Assembly (NCBI GenBank): GCA_027076405.1
Contig: JALTJN010000177.1
Coordinates: 1 to 64,000, forward strand
Direction of reading: 5' to 3'
Length of the DNA: 64,000 nt
Source: Chromatiales bacterium
GTDB lineage: Bacteria > Pseudomonadota > Gammaproteobacteria > UBA6429
The position numbers and the translations under genes are program-made. Below are positions 37,401 through 47,407 of this stretch, piece after piece (the first letter of the stretch is position 1; every line of letters begins with the position of its first letter). The notes beneath the pieces were generated by a model that saw only the letters and a program-made list of their open reading frames with translations, had not been told where the DNA came from and did not search any database.

Positions 37401-37964
37401 TTATTCCTCATCCGTAATCTTATTAACTTTTGCTAATTCATTTGAATTCAACATAAAATCAATATCGAGAATAATAACCATTTTTTCTGCTACTGTAGTC
37501 AGTCCTTTTACAAAACTTGAGTCAACACCTTCACCAAAATCAGGCGCGGGATGAATGTCTTCATTCTTTACGTTATATACATCAGAAACGCCATCAACAA
37601 CGATCCCCATTATTCGGCTATCATCTTCGCCAGACATGACTTTTAATACAATGACAACTGTAGTCGGGCCATAAGCCAGTTGTTCCATATCAAAACGAAT
37701 ACGTAAATCAATAATAGGAACAATGGTGCCACGTAAATTAATCACTCCTCGAACATACTCCGGAGTATTAGGTACCTGTGTAACGGCATCCCAGCCCTTA
37801 ATTTCCTGTACCCGTAAAATATCAACACCGTATTCTTCACCCGCAAGAATAAAGGTTAAAAACTGCTGTGTATTTTCATCCAGCTCTGAACCACCAATAA
37901 TTGATTGATCAACCTGTACTTGGGTATTGTTTAGCGTTGATAAATTTTGTTCTATTGTTGCCAT
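37401..37964 (-). CDS. cheW: Chemotaxis coupling protein CheW
   Basis: Links receptors to CheA. 187 aa, with a 30-residue N-terminal extension before the CheW domain (FLTFILAGEEYGVDILRVQE). The domain continues with IKGWDAVTQVPNTPEYVRGV, INLRGTIVPIIDLR and a typical second barrel. It lies 11 nt after cheA and 9 nt before the parA gene. Confidence 0.97.
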   Translation of the reverse strand: MATIEQNLSTLNNTQVQVDQSIIGGSELDENTQQFLTFILAGEEYGVDILRVQEIKGWDAVTQVPNTPEYVRGVINLRGTIVPIIDLRIRFDMEQLAYGPTTVVIVLKVMSGEDDSRIMGIVVDGVSDVYNVKNEDIHPAPDFGEGVDSSFVKGLTTVAEKMVIILDIDFMLNSNELAKVNKITDEE

Positions 37965-37975
37965 CTTTTATTACC

Positions 37976-40147
37976 TCATGCAGCAACACTGGTTGTTGCT
38001 GTATTCTTATTTTTACTGGCATTCTTTTTTGATATAGAAATCAAACCTGATACATCAAGTATTAATGCCACCGTGCCATCGCCAAGAATGGTGGCACCTG
38101 ATATGCCTTCTACCGATTTAAAGTTTGTTTCCAGACTCTTAATAACAACTTGCTGCTGCCCAAGTAAATCATCAACTAACAAAGCAACTTTTTTGCCTTC
38201 AGCTTCAACGACAACCAGCAGACCATCTTCAATATTTTCATGTAAAGGTTTTACATTAAAAATATCACAGAGTTTAACAATAGGAATGTATTCATCACGA
38301 AGTCGATACACTTCGGCCTGACCCGTAACACCATTAACCAATGAAGAATCAACTTGTATTGATTCAATAATGGCAACTAATGGCACGATATAAACTTCTT
38401 CACCAATTACAATAGATTGTCCATCCAGAATTGCCAGTGTCAGCGGTAGTCGAATAGTAAAAACACTACCTTTACCTGTTTCTGTCTTAACCTCAACGGT
38501 TCCGCCTAATGCACGAATATTTCGCCGTACCACATCCATTCCCACTCCACGGCCCGAAACGTCACTCACAACATCGGCGGTAGAAAATCCCGGACGGAAA
38601 ATTAAATCTGCAATATCCTCATCACTCAATTTGTCATTTTCACTAACAATACCGCTGGATATTGCCTTGGAAAGAATTTTTTCCAAATTAAGTCCTGCAC
38701 CATCATCGGTAATCTCAATAATAATATTGCCACCTTCATGAAAGGCATTGAGAAGGATTTCACCTGTCTCCGGTTTACCTGCGGCAATACGATCTTCAGG
38801 TTTTTCGATACCATGGTCTAATGAATTTCTAACCAGATGAACAAGGGGATCACCGATTTTTTCCATTACCGTTTTATCAAGCTCTGTAGATTCACCGGAA
38901 AGAACCAGTTCAATTTTCTTATCCAGTTTATCTGACAAGTCATGAACCAGACGCGGGAAGCGTTGAAAGACAAAACTAATCGGTAACATACGAATACGCA
39001 TAACATTTTCCTGCATCTCACGCGTATTTCTTTCTAGCTGCATTAAACCATTTTTTAATTTTTCTATTTGTTCTTCACCAAAATCTTCTTCTTCACCAAG
39101 CTGGCTTAACATTGACTGGGTTATTACCAACTCCCCCACCATATTAATTAACTCATCGACTTTATCAATCGACACTCGGATTGAAGACGACTCTGTTGAT
39201 GCTTTTCGTTTTGATTTTGTCGCTGCAGGCTTACTGTTTTTTGTCGCGGTTGGTTTTTCATCTTCGACAGAAGTAGGTGGTGTGTCTGGTGTGACGACTT
39301 TTTCTGTGATTTTTTCCGCTTCCGGAGTTATAGTTTCAGAAATAACTTCAGCGTCAGTAATATCTTCACTGATAGCAATATTATCCGATGGTGCAAGTTG
39401 TGTAATAGAGAGACTACATTCATCTTCTACCCACTCAAACACTTCTTCAATAGCCGATTTTTTTATATTTCCTTTTAATGTTATTAACCAGGAGAAGTAA
39501 CTATTTTCCGGCTCCATCAGTAAAAAATCCGGTAACTGTGAAATATCCGGAGTCGCAACCATTTCACCCAGAGTATTTAGTTCTCGCAGCATTCTTACAG
39601 GATCATTACCTGTTTGTAACATATCAGTATTAGGTTTGAAATCGATAACCCATCCAATAGAATTCTTCTCTTCTAGTTGACTGCTATCTGTATTTTCGAC
39701 ATTGTTATTTTCTGTGGTATTGCCAACTTCTTCTGTAACAGGTGCTTGTTCAGTATCAGCACCTGCCAGTAAGTTATCTAGTTTTAGCTTAACTTCAGCT
39801 ATACGTGCTTCATCCAGATCTTCTTCGGCTTGTAAGCTAGCAAGCATTTCACGCAGCACATCAACAGACTCTAATAAAATATTAACTGCATTTTGCGTTA
39901 CATCTCTTTTTCCATCCCGCATTTCATCCAGTAATGTTTCCATTACATGAGTGAAATTGGCAACATCATTTAAACCAAATGTACCACTGCCACCTTTTAT
40001 AGAGTGTGCTGCACGAAAAATAGTATTAATGGTTTCTAAATCCGCTTCACCAACATCAAGCGCCAATAATTCTGTTTCCATGATATCCAGCCCCTCGAAG
40101 CTTTCTTCATAGAAAGTAACTAAAAACTGAGACATATCAAAAGTCAT
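37976..40147 (-). CDS. cheA: Chemotaxis histidine kinase CheA
   Basis: Kinase that phosphorylates CheY and CheB. 723 aa. P1 HPt domain with RAAHSIKGGSGTFG (phospho-His48). An intermediate domain at about 160-260 is unlike the classic E. coli P2 (IGWVIDFKPNTDMLQTGNDP). A low-complexity linker with Thr/Pro/Lys runs about 260-325. The P3 dimerisation domain has VDELINMVGELVITQSML. P4 ATPase has LVRNSLDHGIE, ITDDGAGLN and GRGVGMDVVRRNI. P5 is CheW-like (about 590-705). It is followed by cheW and preceded by cheY with an 18-nt gap. Confidence 0.98.
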   Translation of the reverse strand: MTFDMSQFLVTFYEESFEGLDIMETELLALDVGEADLETINTIFRAAHSIKGGSGTFGLNDVANFTHVMETLLDEMRDGKRDVTQNAVNILLESVDVLREMLASLQAEEDLDEARIAEVKLKLDNLLAGADTEQAPVTEEVGNTTENNNVENTDSSQLEEKNSIGWVIDFKPNTDMLQTGNDPVRMLRELNTLGEMVATPDISQLPDFLLMEPENSYFSWLITLKGNIKKSAIEEVFEWVEDECSLSITQLAPSDNIAISEDITDAEVISETITPEAEKITEKVVTPDTPPTSVEDEKPTATKNSKPAATKSKRKASTESSSIRVSIDKVDELINMVGELVITQSMLSQLGEEEDFGEEQIEKLKNGLMQLERNTREMQENVMRIRMLPISFVFQRFPRLVHDLSDKLDKKIELVLSGESTELDKTVMEKIGDPLVHLVRNSLDHGIEKPEDRIAAGKPETGEILLNAFHEGGNIIIEITDDGAGLNLEKILSKAISSGIVSENDKLSDEDIADLIFRPGFSTADVVSDVSGRGVGMDVVRRNIRALGGTVEVKTETGKGSVFTIRLPLTLAILDGQSIVIGEEVYIVPLVAIIESIQVDSSLVNGVTGQAEVYRLRDEYIPIVKLCDIFNVKPLHENIEDGLLVVVEAEGKKVALLVDDLLGQQQVVIKSLETNFKSVEGISGATILGDGTVALILDVSGLISISKKNASKNKNTATTSVAA

Positions 40148-40165
40148 AGATTTAATCCTAAAGTC

Positions 40166-40525
40166 CTAGAGCACTTTTCCAATCGTTGCTAAAAGTTGAT
40201 CTGGATTAAATGGTTTTACAATCCAGCCTGTCGCTCCTGCTGCTTTACCTTGTTGTTTTTTCTCACCGGTACTTTCTGTGGTTAACATCAGCATTGGAGT
40301 AAACTTGAAAGCAGGTAATGCACGTAATTCGGAAATAAGGGTTATCCCATCCATATTCGGCATATTGACATCTGAAATAACCAAATCGAATGTCGTACCT
40401 TTGGCTTTAGCTAAAGCATCAACACCATCCACGGCTTCAACAACATCGTGTCCGGCTCCCTTAAGTGTAAACGACACCATTTGTCGCATTGATGCTGAAT
40501 CGTCTACTGCCAGTATTTTTGCCAT
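40166..40525 (-). CDS. cheY: Chemotaxis response regulator CheY
   Basis: Single receiver domain, 119 aa. The acidic pocket is in ILAVDDSASMRQMV, the phospho-Asp in FDLVISDVNMPNMDG, the Thr in PMLMLTTESTGEKKQQG and the Lys in WIVKPFNPDQLL. It carries the CheA signal to the flagellar switch (or tunes an array). No cheZ follows, in contrast to the main chemotaxis cluster of many gammaproteobacteria. It lies between a STAS gene and cheA. Confidence 0.95.
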   Translation of the reverse strand: MAKILAVDDSASMRQMVSFTLKGAGHDVVEAVDGVDALAKAKGTTFDLVISDVNMPNMDGITLISELRALPAFKFTPMLMLTTESTGEKKQQGKAAGATGWIVKPFNPDQLLATIGKVL

Positions 40526-40558
40526 TGAATCTGTCTCCCAACTTTGTTCTGCTAACTG

Positions 40559-40897
40559 TTAATTTAATTCTAAAACTTCTGTTAAACCGGTTAATCGTGA
40601 TGCATCAAGCATAATCTCACCAGGATCAACCCATTCAATATTTATTTCTTTCTCTTTTGCATATCGCATATAGCTTGCAAGAACTTGCAAACAACTTGCA
40701 TCGATACGGCTAAGGTCTGTCGTTACAAATTGAACAGTACTGTTTGCTGGAACTTCACCTTTTAATTGTGAATGAAATTTTGCTGCAAATGAGATATCCA
40801 AAATCTCACCAAAATCAATCGTTGTCGTATCAGCCATTGATGTTTCGCCTTCAGATTTATCTTCTTCGGGTTTTTTAGTTGATTGCCAAAATCCCAT
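40559..40897 (-). CDS. STAS-domain protein, first gene of the che operon
   Basis: 112 aa. After a charged 20-residue N-terminus the protein is a STAS domain like anti-anti-sigma factors (TIDFGEILDISFAAKFHSQL, VQFVTTDLSRIDASCLQVLA). The Ser of the usual D-S-S-G motif lies in IDASC. STAS proteins are found at the head of several chemotaxis clusters, where their role is unclear. An AGGA site supports the start at 40897; MADTTTIDF at 40840 is an alternative. Confidence 0.88.
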   Translation of the reverse strand: MGFWQSTKKPEEDKSEGETSMADTTTIDFGEILDISFAAKFHSQLKGEVPANSTVQFVTTDLSRIDASCLQVLASYMRYAKEKEINIEWVDPGEIMLDASRLTGLTEVLELN

Positions 40898-40966
40898 ATT
40901 TTATTTCCTACAATTAAACCTGTTTAATAAGTGTCCAATCAGGTCATGTTTTATCCTATGTAACCT

Positions 40967-40993
40967 TCATCGTCCAAATACAGATAAGCTTTA
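40967..40993 (-). promoter_or_regulatory. Sigma-28 (FliA) promoter of the che operon
   Basis: TAAAGCTT-N11-GACGATGA on the minus strand. The -35 matches TAAAGTTT 7 of 8, the -10 matches GCCGATAA 6 of 8, and the spacing is exact. The predicted start near 40960 is about 63 nt before the STAS gene. FliA is encoded at the far end of the same gene set. Confidence 0.7.
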
Positions 40994-41036
40994 ATTAATT
41001 TTTATAAATTAATCATTTTTAACAAAAAGATAATAT

Positions 41037-42092
41037 TTAGGCATAAGTATCAAGCAAACTATCGCTTACTATTTTTCTGGTTACTAAAACAGGTTCATCA
41101 TCAAAATCAGAATGATTGTCGACTGAAGCATTAACGACTTCTTGCTCGGGAGAATTCTGTTGTTGGGTAAAAGATTCCTGACTAACATTAACATCACCGA
41201 GGGAAAGTCCACTTTGTTCAAACATTTCACGTAAACGCGGTACAGTGGTTTCGATGGCGTCGCGTACATGAGCATGCTGACTGGTAATATGAACATTGGC
41301 GACATCATTTATCACTTTAATTTTAATATCTAAAGTACCAAGTTCAGGCGGATCTAATCTTACCTCTGCTGTTTGCACATTTTGCCCAATCAGCATTTGA
41401 AGACGCGAACCTAAATTTGATTCCCATGCATTTTGACTTAAGTTAATCGGAGCTAATTGTGTTTGCGTGGTTGCAGCCTGAGTTGCGGTACCAAGTCCAA
41501 CAGCTGCTAAACCATGAGATAGTGTCGAGCTGACAGCTTGAGTGGGTACCAGAGAATCATTTACATTTAATAATAAAGCATCTTTGGTTTCAGGATTAAA
41601 TTGTGCAGCTGCAAGCTGCATATTAATACTGTTTAGTTGTAGTCCCGAAGGTGAGTCGCCAGAGCCCTTATTTTGCATTGCCAGAAGATTAAAATAATCC
41701 TGACTCACTAATGAAGGTGGTAAAGCAGGTTTCCGTTGAGACTCTATTAAACTTATACCTTCTGTCTGTGTGGGAACCAGATTTTGTGGCAGATTTTCAT
41801 TTGGTGTTAACATGAACAGTGCCTGCCATAAAGCGGTTTGCTCTTGCTGCGGCAATGCGTTGCCATCTTCCGCCATGTCTAGCGGCAATAGTTCGTTTAT
41901 TAGTTCTGTTACATTTTCATCTGTTTTCTGCTCAATTGAATCATTGTCCGACTCAGAATAACTGGCAAAAACAGCCGTAAAACCTGAAGAATCATCAGTT
42001 GACTCCAGATTATTCGCTGTTTCCTGAGATGAAAGCTTTGATTGTTGTGCAGTCGCACTGGCTGATGGTGATATTTGTATTGATTCGCTCAT
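41037..42092 (-). CDS. fliK: Flagellar hook-length control protein FliK
   Basis: Hook-length ruler and export switch. 351 aa. The N-terminus is Ser/Gln/Asp-rich and low in complexity (about 1-230). The conserved C-terminal hook-length domain has NLGSRLQMLIGQNVQTAEVR, LDPPELGTLDIKIKV and TVPRLREMFEQSGLSLGDVN. Last gene of fliEFGHIJK, 62 bp after fliJ. The usual next genes fliLMNOPQR are absent, and the che operon follows instead. Confidence 0.94.
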   Translation of the reverse strand: MSESIQISPSASATAQQSKLSSQETANNLESTDDSSGFTAVFASYSESDNDSIEQKTDENVTELINELLPLDMAEDGNALPQQEQTALWQALFMLTPNENLPQNLVPTQTEGISLIESQRKPALPPSLVSQDYFNLLAMQNKGSGDSPSGLQLNSINMQLAAAQFNPETKDALLLNVNDSLVPTQAVSSTLSHGLAAVGLGTATQAATTQTQLAPINLSQNAWESNLGSRLQMLIGQNVQTAEVRLDPPELGTLDIKIKVINDVANVHITSQHAHVRDAIETTVPRLREMFEQSGLSLGDVNVSQESFTQQQNSPEQEVVNASVDNHSDFDDEPVLVTRKIVSDSLLDTYA

Positions 42093-42154
42093 GGCTTCCT
42101 CGCATATTAAACCTTTCCACTAAGGGAATTTGCAAGGGGTGTGCCAATATCAAA

Positions 42155-42607
42155 CTATGATTTGTTTTTGTGCCAGAACTGATTAGCAACATGCTCGTCA
42201 GAAAGTCGCTGTTCCTGTTTATTTTCGTTATAGCGCTCTTGTTTTTGATAACGTGTGATGACTTTCTCCAGCACCTGAGATTTTTGCCTTTCTACCGTCC
42301 AGTCAGCCCGGCTGGAATGACATGCTTCTGTCACTCGTGCGATATGTTCTTTTTGCTGGGTAATAGCAACCTCTAACTGGGAAATGAATTTTTGATAACT
42401 CTGAACCTGCATTACACTCATTCCCTTTGCAGCTTTCTCATTAAACTGCTTTGTATAATCCTGATAATAAGCCATTAATTCTGACAGTTTTGAGTGATGA
42501 GCTGACAATTCATTTTGAATTTTACCCAAGGTTTGCGCAGCCACATCTTCGCTTTGTTTTGCGATACTATGAATAGGTTTAAAGCGTTCTGATCTTTTTT
42601 GTGCCAT
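42155..42607 (-). CDS. fliJ: Flagellar export chaperone FliJ
   Basis: 150 aa, almost entirely helical coiled coil, as expected for FliJ (KFISQLEVAITQQKEHIARV, QVLEKVITRYQKQERYNENK). It works with the FliI ATPase in the flagellar export apparatus. It is identified partly from position between fliI (32 bp upstream) and fliK, since the family is weakly conserved. Confidence 0.9.
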   Translation of the reverse strand: MAQKRSERFKPIHSIAKQSEDVAAQTLGKIQNELSAHHSKLSELMAYYQDYTKQFNEKAAKGMSVMQVQSYQKFISQLEVAITQQKEHIARVTEACHSSRADWTVERQKSQVLEKVITRYQKQERYNENKQEQRLSDEHVANQFWHKNKS

Positions 42608-42639
42608 ATAAAGTTATCTTTTAAAAATATTAAGCATGA

Positions 42640-44055
42640 CTAAAATGTTGCTACCAAGGGTGTTTCTGTTTCAGCGTTTGTTTCAGCTTGTTGCATATCC
42701 TGAGCGTTTTGTATAATCGCAGTCAACTGCTGCATACTCTCTTCCCAACTGACTGCCTCCTGTCTATCCTGACGCAGAAATTGTTGTTGCGTGATATGTA
42801 ACCGAATCGATTCATCAACTTCCGCACTTGAACCTTCTGCATAAGCACCGACATTAATTAGATCTTTATTTTGCTGGTAAACAGAGTAAATCTGACGAAA
42901 TTTTTGTGCTGCATGTAAATGGTCATCAGTCACTACAGCACTCATTGCCCGACTAATTGAAGCTTCAACATCAATGGCAGGGTAATGTCCACTTTCTGCA
43001 AGTTCACGGGATAAAACAATATGTCCGTCGAGAATAGCACGAGCACTATCTGCAATCGGATCTTGCTGATCATCTCCCTCTGTCAATACAGTATAAAATG
43101 CTGTAATTGAACCACCGCCTTCCTGACCATTACCTGCTCTTTCAACTAATTGGGGAAGCTGTGCAAAAACTGAAGGAGGATAACCTTTTGTTGCAGGTGG
43201 CTCACCAATCGCTAATGCAATTTCTCGTTGTGCTTGTGCAAAACGGGTTAATGAATCCATGAGCAATAAAACATCTTTGCCTTCGTCACGAAAATGTTCT
43301 GCAATACTGGTCGCCTGATAAGCACCATGCATACGCATAACAGGAGGTTGGTCCGCGGGTACTGCGACAACAACAGCACGCTTCATTCCTTCTTCACCTA
43401 AAATATCTTCAATAAACTCTTTTACTTCACGACCACGTTCACCAATAAGTCCAACGACAATAACATCGGCCGAAGTGAATTTCGTCATCATTCCCAGCAA
43501 CATACTTTTACCAACACCACTGCCGGCAAATAATCCCATACGTTGACCCCGGCCTACAGTAAATAAACTGTTAATTGCGCGTACCCCGACATCAAGCGGG
43601 GTATCAATCGGATTTCGATTTAAAGGATTCACCGGTTCACCGGTTAAAGCACGTCGTTCAGATGTCACTAAAGGCCCTTTACCATCAATAGGCTCACCTC
43701 GACCATCAAGTACCCGCCCTAATAATGCATCTCCGACATGCGCTTCATAAATTTGATGAGTTGGGATTACCGTTGCATCAGGATGAATACCTCTTATATT
43801 TCCTGTTGGCATAAGAAACAGTTTTTCACCTGAGAATCCAACCACTTCTGCTTCTACCGGTTTGCTATTTTGACTTTTGACCAGGCAACGCGAACCAATT
43901 ACCGCCTGACATCCCACCGCTTCAAGTGTTAAACCAACCATACGGTTTAAGCGGCCTTCTACAACAACGGGCTCCACTTGATCTATACGAGACTGGATAT
44001 TTGATAATTGTTCTATCCAGTTTTTTCTATGAATTGAATATTGAGGGTTATTCAT
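42640..44055 (-). CDS. fliI: Flagellum-specific ATPase FliI
   Basis: ATPase of the type III flagellar export apparatus. 471 aa. Walker A is [57 protein letters not shown] (Walker B) and [17 protein letters not shown] follow. The start overlaps the fliH stop by 8 nt. Confidence 0.98.
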   Translation of the reverse strand: MNNPQYSIHRKNWIEQLSNIQSRIDQVEPVVVEGRLNRMVGLTLEAVGCQAVIGSRCLVKSQNSKPVEAEVVGFSGEKLFLMPTGNIRGIHPDATVIPTHQIYEAHVGDALLGRVLDGRGEPIDGKGPLVTSERRALTGEPVNPLNRNPIDTPLDVGVRAINSLFTVGRGQRMGLFAGSGVGKSMLLGMMTKFTSADVIVVGLIGERGREVKEFIEDILGEEGMKRAVVVAVPADQPPVMRMHGAYQATSIAEHFRDEGKDVLLLMDSLTRFAQAQREIALAIGEPPATKGYPPSVFAQLPQLVERAGNGQEGGGSITAFYTVLTEGDDQQDPIADSARAILDGHIVLSRELAESGHYPAIDVEASISRAMSAVVTDDHLHAAQKFRQIYSVYQQNKDLINVGAYAEGSSAEVDESIRLHITQQQFLRQDRQEAVSWEESMQQLTAIIQNAQDMQQAETNAETETPLVATF

Positions 44056-44680
44056 CTGATTCTCTTTCCCCTCCCATTAAAGTACTAATAACGCGATTCA
44101 GGCGTGCCTCAACAGTTGCATCAATCGTTGAATTTTCACTGGAAATTTTACAACCACCACGAGAAATCATTGGATCTTCAATCACTTTCCAGCGCTGCTC
44201 ATCTGTTTCACTCACATCACTTAATGAAAACGCTGTACGAATTAATTCAGAATCATCAGGATGAATATTTAATATAATTTTACGGGTACTCGCAGGTAGT
44301 GCACTCATGGCTTCGCGTACGATGCCAACTATCTCGCCTTCTTCAGTATGTAATTCACGACGAACCACTTGTTTGGCCACAGCCATTGATAAATGTGAAA
44401 GCTGCTCAACAATCTCATCATCCAGCTCTTTTAATGGCTCACTCAATAGTTCGATGATTGAATTCAGTGTGACAAGTTTTTGTTCAAGCTCCTGAGTCTT
44501 TTGCTCATGACCTTCTTTTTGACCTAAAGCAAAACCTTCTTGATAGGCTTGCTGTTGAATGGTTTCTAATTCTTTTGCCGTTGCATTAGATGAAGATGCG
44601 GTTTCACCATTAACAAGGGGTAACTCCCAGCGTTCATAGGCTGTTAAATCGTCTGACACAATGACTTTAGATGTAGTCAT
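44048..44680 (-). CDS. fliH: Flagellar assembly protein FliH
   Basis: Regulator of FliI in export. 210 aa from ATG 44680 ([20 protein letters not shown]). GTG codons at 44689 and 44686 are alternative starts. The pattern is typical: a charged helical middle ([20 protein letters not shown]) and a C-terminal FliH domain ([40 protein letters not shown]). It overlaps the end of fliG by 14 nt and the start of fliI by 8 nt. Confidence 0.94.
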   Translation of the reverse strand: MTTSKVIVSDDLTAYERWELPLVNGETASSSNATAKELETIQQQAYQEGFALGQKEGHEQKTQELEQKLVTLNSIIELLSEPLKELDDEIVEQLSHLSMAVAKQVVRRELHTEEGEIVGIVREAMSALPASTRKIILNIHPDDSELIRTAFSLSDVSETDEQRWKVIEDPMISRGGCKISSENSTIDATVEARLNRVISTLMGGERESDE

Positions 44681-45689
44681 CGCCACCACTACCGCCTAGA
44701 TTGATTTCACCTGACTCGGCCATACGACGAGCAATGGTTAAAATTTCTTTCTGTGCAGCTTCTACCTCGCTCACTTTTACCGGACCTTTAGTTTCAAGAT
44801 CATCTCGAAGCATTTCAGCTGCACGCTTAGACATATTATTAAGAATTTTATCTTTAACAGCTTCATCTGCACCTTTAAGCGCGACAATTAAATTTTCTGA
44901 AGAAACTTCGCGTAGTAAAGATTGTATACCACGGTCATCAACATCAATTAAATTATCAAAGACGAACATCAAGTCCTGAATCTGATCACCAATTTCTTCA
45001 TCTTGCTGCTTAACACTTTCCATTAATGCTGCTTCATAGGATGAGTCCATAAAGTTAAGCATATTAGCCGCTGTTTTTAATCCGCCGACACCTGATGATT
45101 TAATTGAATCGGTATTACCGGCAAATTGTTTTTCTAACATTTCATCCAGTTCATACAATGCACTAGGTTGAATACCATCAAGCGTAGCAACACGAAGTAT
45201 GACATCGGTACGCATGTTTTCCGGTAAGGATTGCAATACAGCCGCAGCTTGATCACTTTCAAGATAGGAAAGAATAATAGAAATAATCTGTGGATGTTCA
45301 AGTCGGATAATTTCTGCAATTGCGCGGGGCTCCATCCATTTTAATGTTTCCAGACCTTTGGCATTATGCCCCATTAAAATGCGATCAATAATATTACCCG
45401 CTTTATCTTCACCAAGCGCATTAACTAATACGCTACGAAGATAGTCTTCATTACCAACGCCAAGTTCAGTTTGTTCTCCAACTTCATCATGAAAGTCAGA
45501 TAAAATACCGTCAAGTGCATCTCGATTGATATTCGACATTGAAGCCATGGCTTCACCAATTTTCTGAACTTCTTTTGGTCCCATTAGCTTCAGAACTTCA
45601 GCCGCCTCTTTATCACCTAAACTACGTAATAAAATAGCAGCCTTTTCCAAACCGCTATATGTTGGTGTTGTTTTTTCTTCATCTACCAT
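44667..45689 (-). CDS. fliG: Flagellar motor switch protein FliG
   Basis: Rotor protein that interacts with stator MotA and switch protein FliM. 340 aa. It has the three-domain pattern with EKAAILLRSLGDKEAAEVLK, MEPRAIAEIIRLEHPQIISI and the C-terminal charged torque helix region (IQSLLREVSSENLIVALKGA). It lies 11 bp after fliF and overlaps fliH. Confidence 0.98.
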   Translation of the reverse strand: MVDEEKTTPTYSGLEKAAILLRSLGDKEAAEVLKLMGPKEVQKIGEAMASMSNINRDALDGILSDFHDEVGEQTELGVGNEDYLRSVLVNALGEDKAGNIIDRILMGHNAKGLETLKWMEPRAIAEIIRLEHPQIISIILSYLESDQAAAVLQSLPENMRTDVILRVATLDGIQPSALYELDEMLEKQFAGNTDSIKSSGVGGLKTAANMLNFMDSSYEAALMESVKQQDEEIGDQIQDLMFVFDNLIDVDDRGIQSLLREVSSENLIVALKGADEAVKDKILNNMSKRAAEMLRDDLETKGPVKVSEVEAAQKEILTIARRMAESGEINLGGSGGDDYI

Positions 45690-45700
45690 ATTTTACTACT

Positions 45701-47359
45701 TTATTCATTCATCCAGTTTTTAACTACTTGTACCACACGCTTTGGTTCTTGAGCCGCTAAATTTTGTGCAAGTTGTAAATTTTCTTCATAGCTTGCAACT
45801 TGTGACAAACGTTTTTGCTCTTCACCACTTAAACTTAGCTGATCTTCATCGAGCTCTTCACCATCTTCAGAAATAACTTTTGTGACCGCTGGCGCAACAG
45901 CTAACGTTTTCATAGCAGGTTTTAATACACCAAAGATGACAAATAAGACTGCAAGACCACCTAATACCTGCTTAACCACATCCCAAACCCATGCTTTTTC
46001 ATAAATAGCTTCGTCGGGAATAGGCTCAAATTCTACTTTTGTAAACGGAACATTGATAACGCTTACCGAATCTCCTCTTAAACGATTAAACCCAACCGTC
46101 TCCTGTACTAAGGTCGTGATACGGTCAATTTCCTGTTGGGTATATGGCACCCGTTTTACCACAGCAGGTGTTGTTGGAGTATCTGCAGCCTGTTCATCAG
46201 CTGCAGGTTTATCAACATTAGCATCAACCTTATTATCCAGCACTACGGCAATCGATAAACGTTTTATTGCACCAGCCCTGTTTCGTGTATGACTAATTGT
46301 TTTATCCAGTTCATAATTTTTTGTCGTACGACGACTGGTTCTGTTTGGCCCTTGTTGTGTTGTGGCACCGGCTTCTTGATTAACCTGCTGTGGTGCTGTG
46401 GCATTAACGGGTGGTTGATTGCTTAATGCTCCCGGAATCCCGCCCTGGCTTGAACCCTGAGATTGCTCTTCACTACTTTGTTCACTTCGTACCGCTGGAA
46501 GATCCGGGTTAAAGGTTTCCTGTGTTGATTCTATCTGGGTAAAGTCAACTTCAGCTGTGACTTGTGCCCGAACATTCCCCATTCCGACAATCGGATTTAA
46601 CATGCGTTCTATACGGGCAACAAATGTTTTTTCGATATTACGTGTGTAATCAAGCTGCGAGGTTGATAACCCCATCATATCTGCAGATTCTGCATTTGAT
46701 AATAATTTTCCCTTATCATCAACAATAGTGACCTGACTGGGTTTTAAATTTGCCACGCTTGAAGCAACAAGATTGGTAATTGCTGCTATTTGATTTTTTT
46801 CTATATCGTGTCCCGGTACCAGATTAATAAACACAGATGCTGATGCCTCGCGTTTACTTCTAATAAAAGCGGTTTCCTTTGGTAAAGCTAAATGAACACG
46901 AGCCGACTGTATTGAACGCATTGAAGTAATGGTACGGGCAAGCTCACCTTCTATTGCACGCTTATAACGGGCTTTTTGTAAAAACGAACTGGTTCCAAAG
47001 CCCTGATCTTTTTCAATCATCTCAAAACCATGGCCGGAACTCAGACTCAAGTTTTCAGAAGCCAACTTTAATTTTGCTTCATTAACCTTTGTAGAATCAA
47101 CCATAACCGAACCGGTACTCGGGTCAACATTATAGCCAATATTATTTCTTTCCAGCACACTAATGACATCATTTAATGTTTGCCCTGAAAGCTGACCCGG
47201 TAATTTTGTATAATTTGGTGTTTGCATCCAAAGTACAATCGCTACACCTAACGCAATACTTGCAGCCAGCCCTATTAAAAGACCTAACTGCCGTAATATA
47301 GGTAATGCACTCATTCCCTGAAAAGGAACACTGACATTTTCTGCTTTCACTAAATCCAT
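45701..47359 (-). CDS. fliF: Flagellar MS-ring protein FliF
   Basis: Forms the MS ring in the inner membrane. 552 aa. TM1 is near residues 25-45 (LLIGLAASIALGVAIVLWM). Ring-building motifs include YTKLPGQLSGQTLNDVISVL and ARVHLALPKETAFIRSKREA. The periplasmic region has a Gln/Pro/Ala-rich insert (about 285-335). TM2 is near 460-480 (VLGGLAVLFVIFGVLKPAM). The C-terminal cytoplasmic tail binds FliG. It is 48 bp after fliE. Confidence 0.98.
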   Translation of the reverse strand: MDLVKAENVSVPFQGMSALPILRQLGLLIGLAASIALGVAIVLWMQTPNYTKLPGQLSGQTLNDVISVLERNNIGYNVDPSTGSVMVDSTKVNEAKLKLASENLSLSSGHGFEMIEKDQGFGTSSFLQKARYKRAIEGELARTITSMRSIQSARVHLALPKETAFIRSKREASASVFINLVPGHDIEKNQIAAITNLVASSVANLKPSQVTIVDDKGKLLSNAESADMMGLSTSQLDYTRNIEKTFVARIERMLNPIVGMGNVRAQVTAEVDFTQIESTQETFNPDLPAVRSEQSSEEQSQGSSQGGIPGALSNQPPVNATAPQQVNQEAGATTQQGPNRTSRRTTKNYELDKTISHTRNRAGAIKRLSIAVVLDNKVDANVDKPAADEQAADTPTTPAVVKRVPYTQQEIDRITTLVQETVGFNRLRGDSVSVINVPFTKVEFEPIPDEAIYEKAWVWDVVKQVLGGLAVLFVIFGVLKPAMKTLAVAPAVTKVISEDGEELDEDQLSLSGEEQKRLSQVASYEENLQLAQNLAAQEPKRVVQVVKNWMNE

Positions 47360-47407
47360 ATTTTTCTCACGTTATAATTTTAGACGTTATTCTCTAACAA
47401 TAAAGGA

